This document shows positions 46,798 through 46,835 of a stretch of DNA of 46,835 nt, piece after piece. The translations under genes and the position numbers were made by a program. This DNA comes from an uncultured beta proteobacterium (lineage in GTDB: Bacteria; Pseudomonadota; Gammaproteobacteria; Burkholderiales; Rhodocyclaceae), in contig CAISOB010000112.1 in NCBI GenBank assembly GCA_903886975.1, positions 1 through 46,835 on the forward strand, read 5' to 3'. The notes beneath the pieces are model-generated. The model saw only the letters and a list, made by a program, of their open reading frames with translations. It was not told the origin of the DNA and made no database searches. Within the stretch, counting starts at the first letter, position 1. Each line of letters begins with the position of its first letter.

Positions 46798-46835
46798 GCT
46801 TGTGCTGCTGGTTTTTGTCTTGCCTTGGCCAGCGG

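Overview
The window is GC-rich, densely packed bacterial chromosome, most plausibly from a betaproteobacterium. The order Rhodocyclales (Azoarcus, Dechloromonas or Accumulibacter type) is my best guess. The reasons are a groES-groEL operon under both a CIRCE operator and a sigma32-like promoter, ubiquinone genes ubiA-ubiD, an AtmA-type ABC exporter, a FadE/FadB/thiolase operon led by a TetR gene, and several PAS-rich signalling proteins. The taxon is inferred from gene content and protein style; no rRNA or tRNA gene is present to confirm it. I saw no phage, insertion sequence, CRISPR array or plasmid gene. This is core and metabolic chromosome with a few lineage-specific items.

Layout from left to right. 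1-2100 holds groEL (its 3' end is cut by the window edge) and groES on the minus strand, with their heat-shock control region. 2112-3539 is the cell-wall peptidase dacB on the plus strand, followed by a twin-hairpin intergenic repeat. 3645-10357 holds a membrane GGDEF-EAL protein and then ubiD and ubiA, all on the minus strand. 10521-17778 is one long minus-strand cluster: an ABC importer of the polyamine/GABA class (ATPase, binding protein, two permeases) followed by gabD and gabT. A MocR/GabR-type regulator is divergent from it (17945-19420), with a candidate operator between. 19475-26003 holds a fused MFS-acyltransferase protein, an HDOD protein, an orphan cheB, recG and a RidA-family gene. 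26041-27704 holds a small TPR protein, a SPOR-domain protein and a DUF2802 membrane protein.

27788-36409 is a fatty-acid degradation region on the minus strand. From upstream to downstream it reads TetR regulator, fadE, thiolase, a FadB-type bifunctional enzyme, an acyl-CoA thioesterase and the outer-membrane transporter fadL, followed by a terminator. Past the terminator lies the frameshifted, internally deleted remnant of another 3-hydroxyacyl-CoA dehydrogenase gene. 36578-38416 is an Atm1-type ABC exporter. 38424-41702 pairs an XRE/RamB-like regulator with the divergent isocitrate lyase gene aceA; their shared control region carries four copies of AACTTT. A small unrecognised 62-residue protein gene follows aceA. 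The right end (42307-46668) is a very large hybrid sensor kinase.

Functionally the window links fatty-acid uptake and beta-oxidation (fadL, fadE, fadB, thiolase) with the glyoxylate shunt (aceA), so that acetyl-CoA can be used for growth. It also holds a self-contained GABA or polyamine uptake and catabolism unit. I did not find a clearly new defence or mobile system. The items most worth a second look are the decayed fad gene, the paired-repeat control regions of the MocR and aceA regulators, the hairpin overlapping CIRCE, and the small protein beside aceA.
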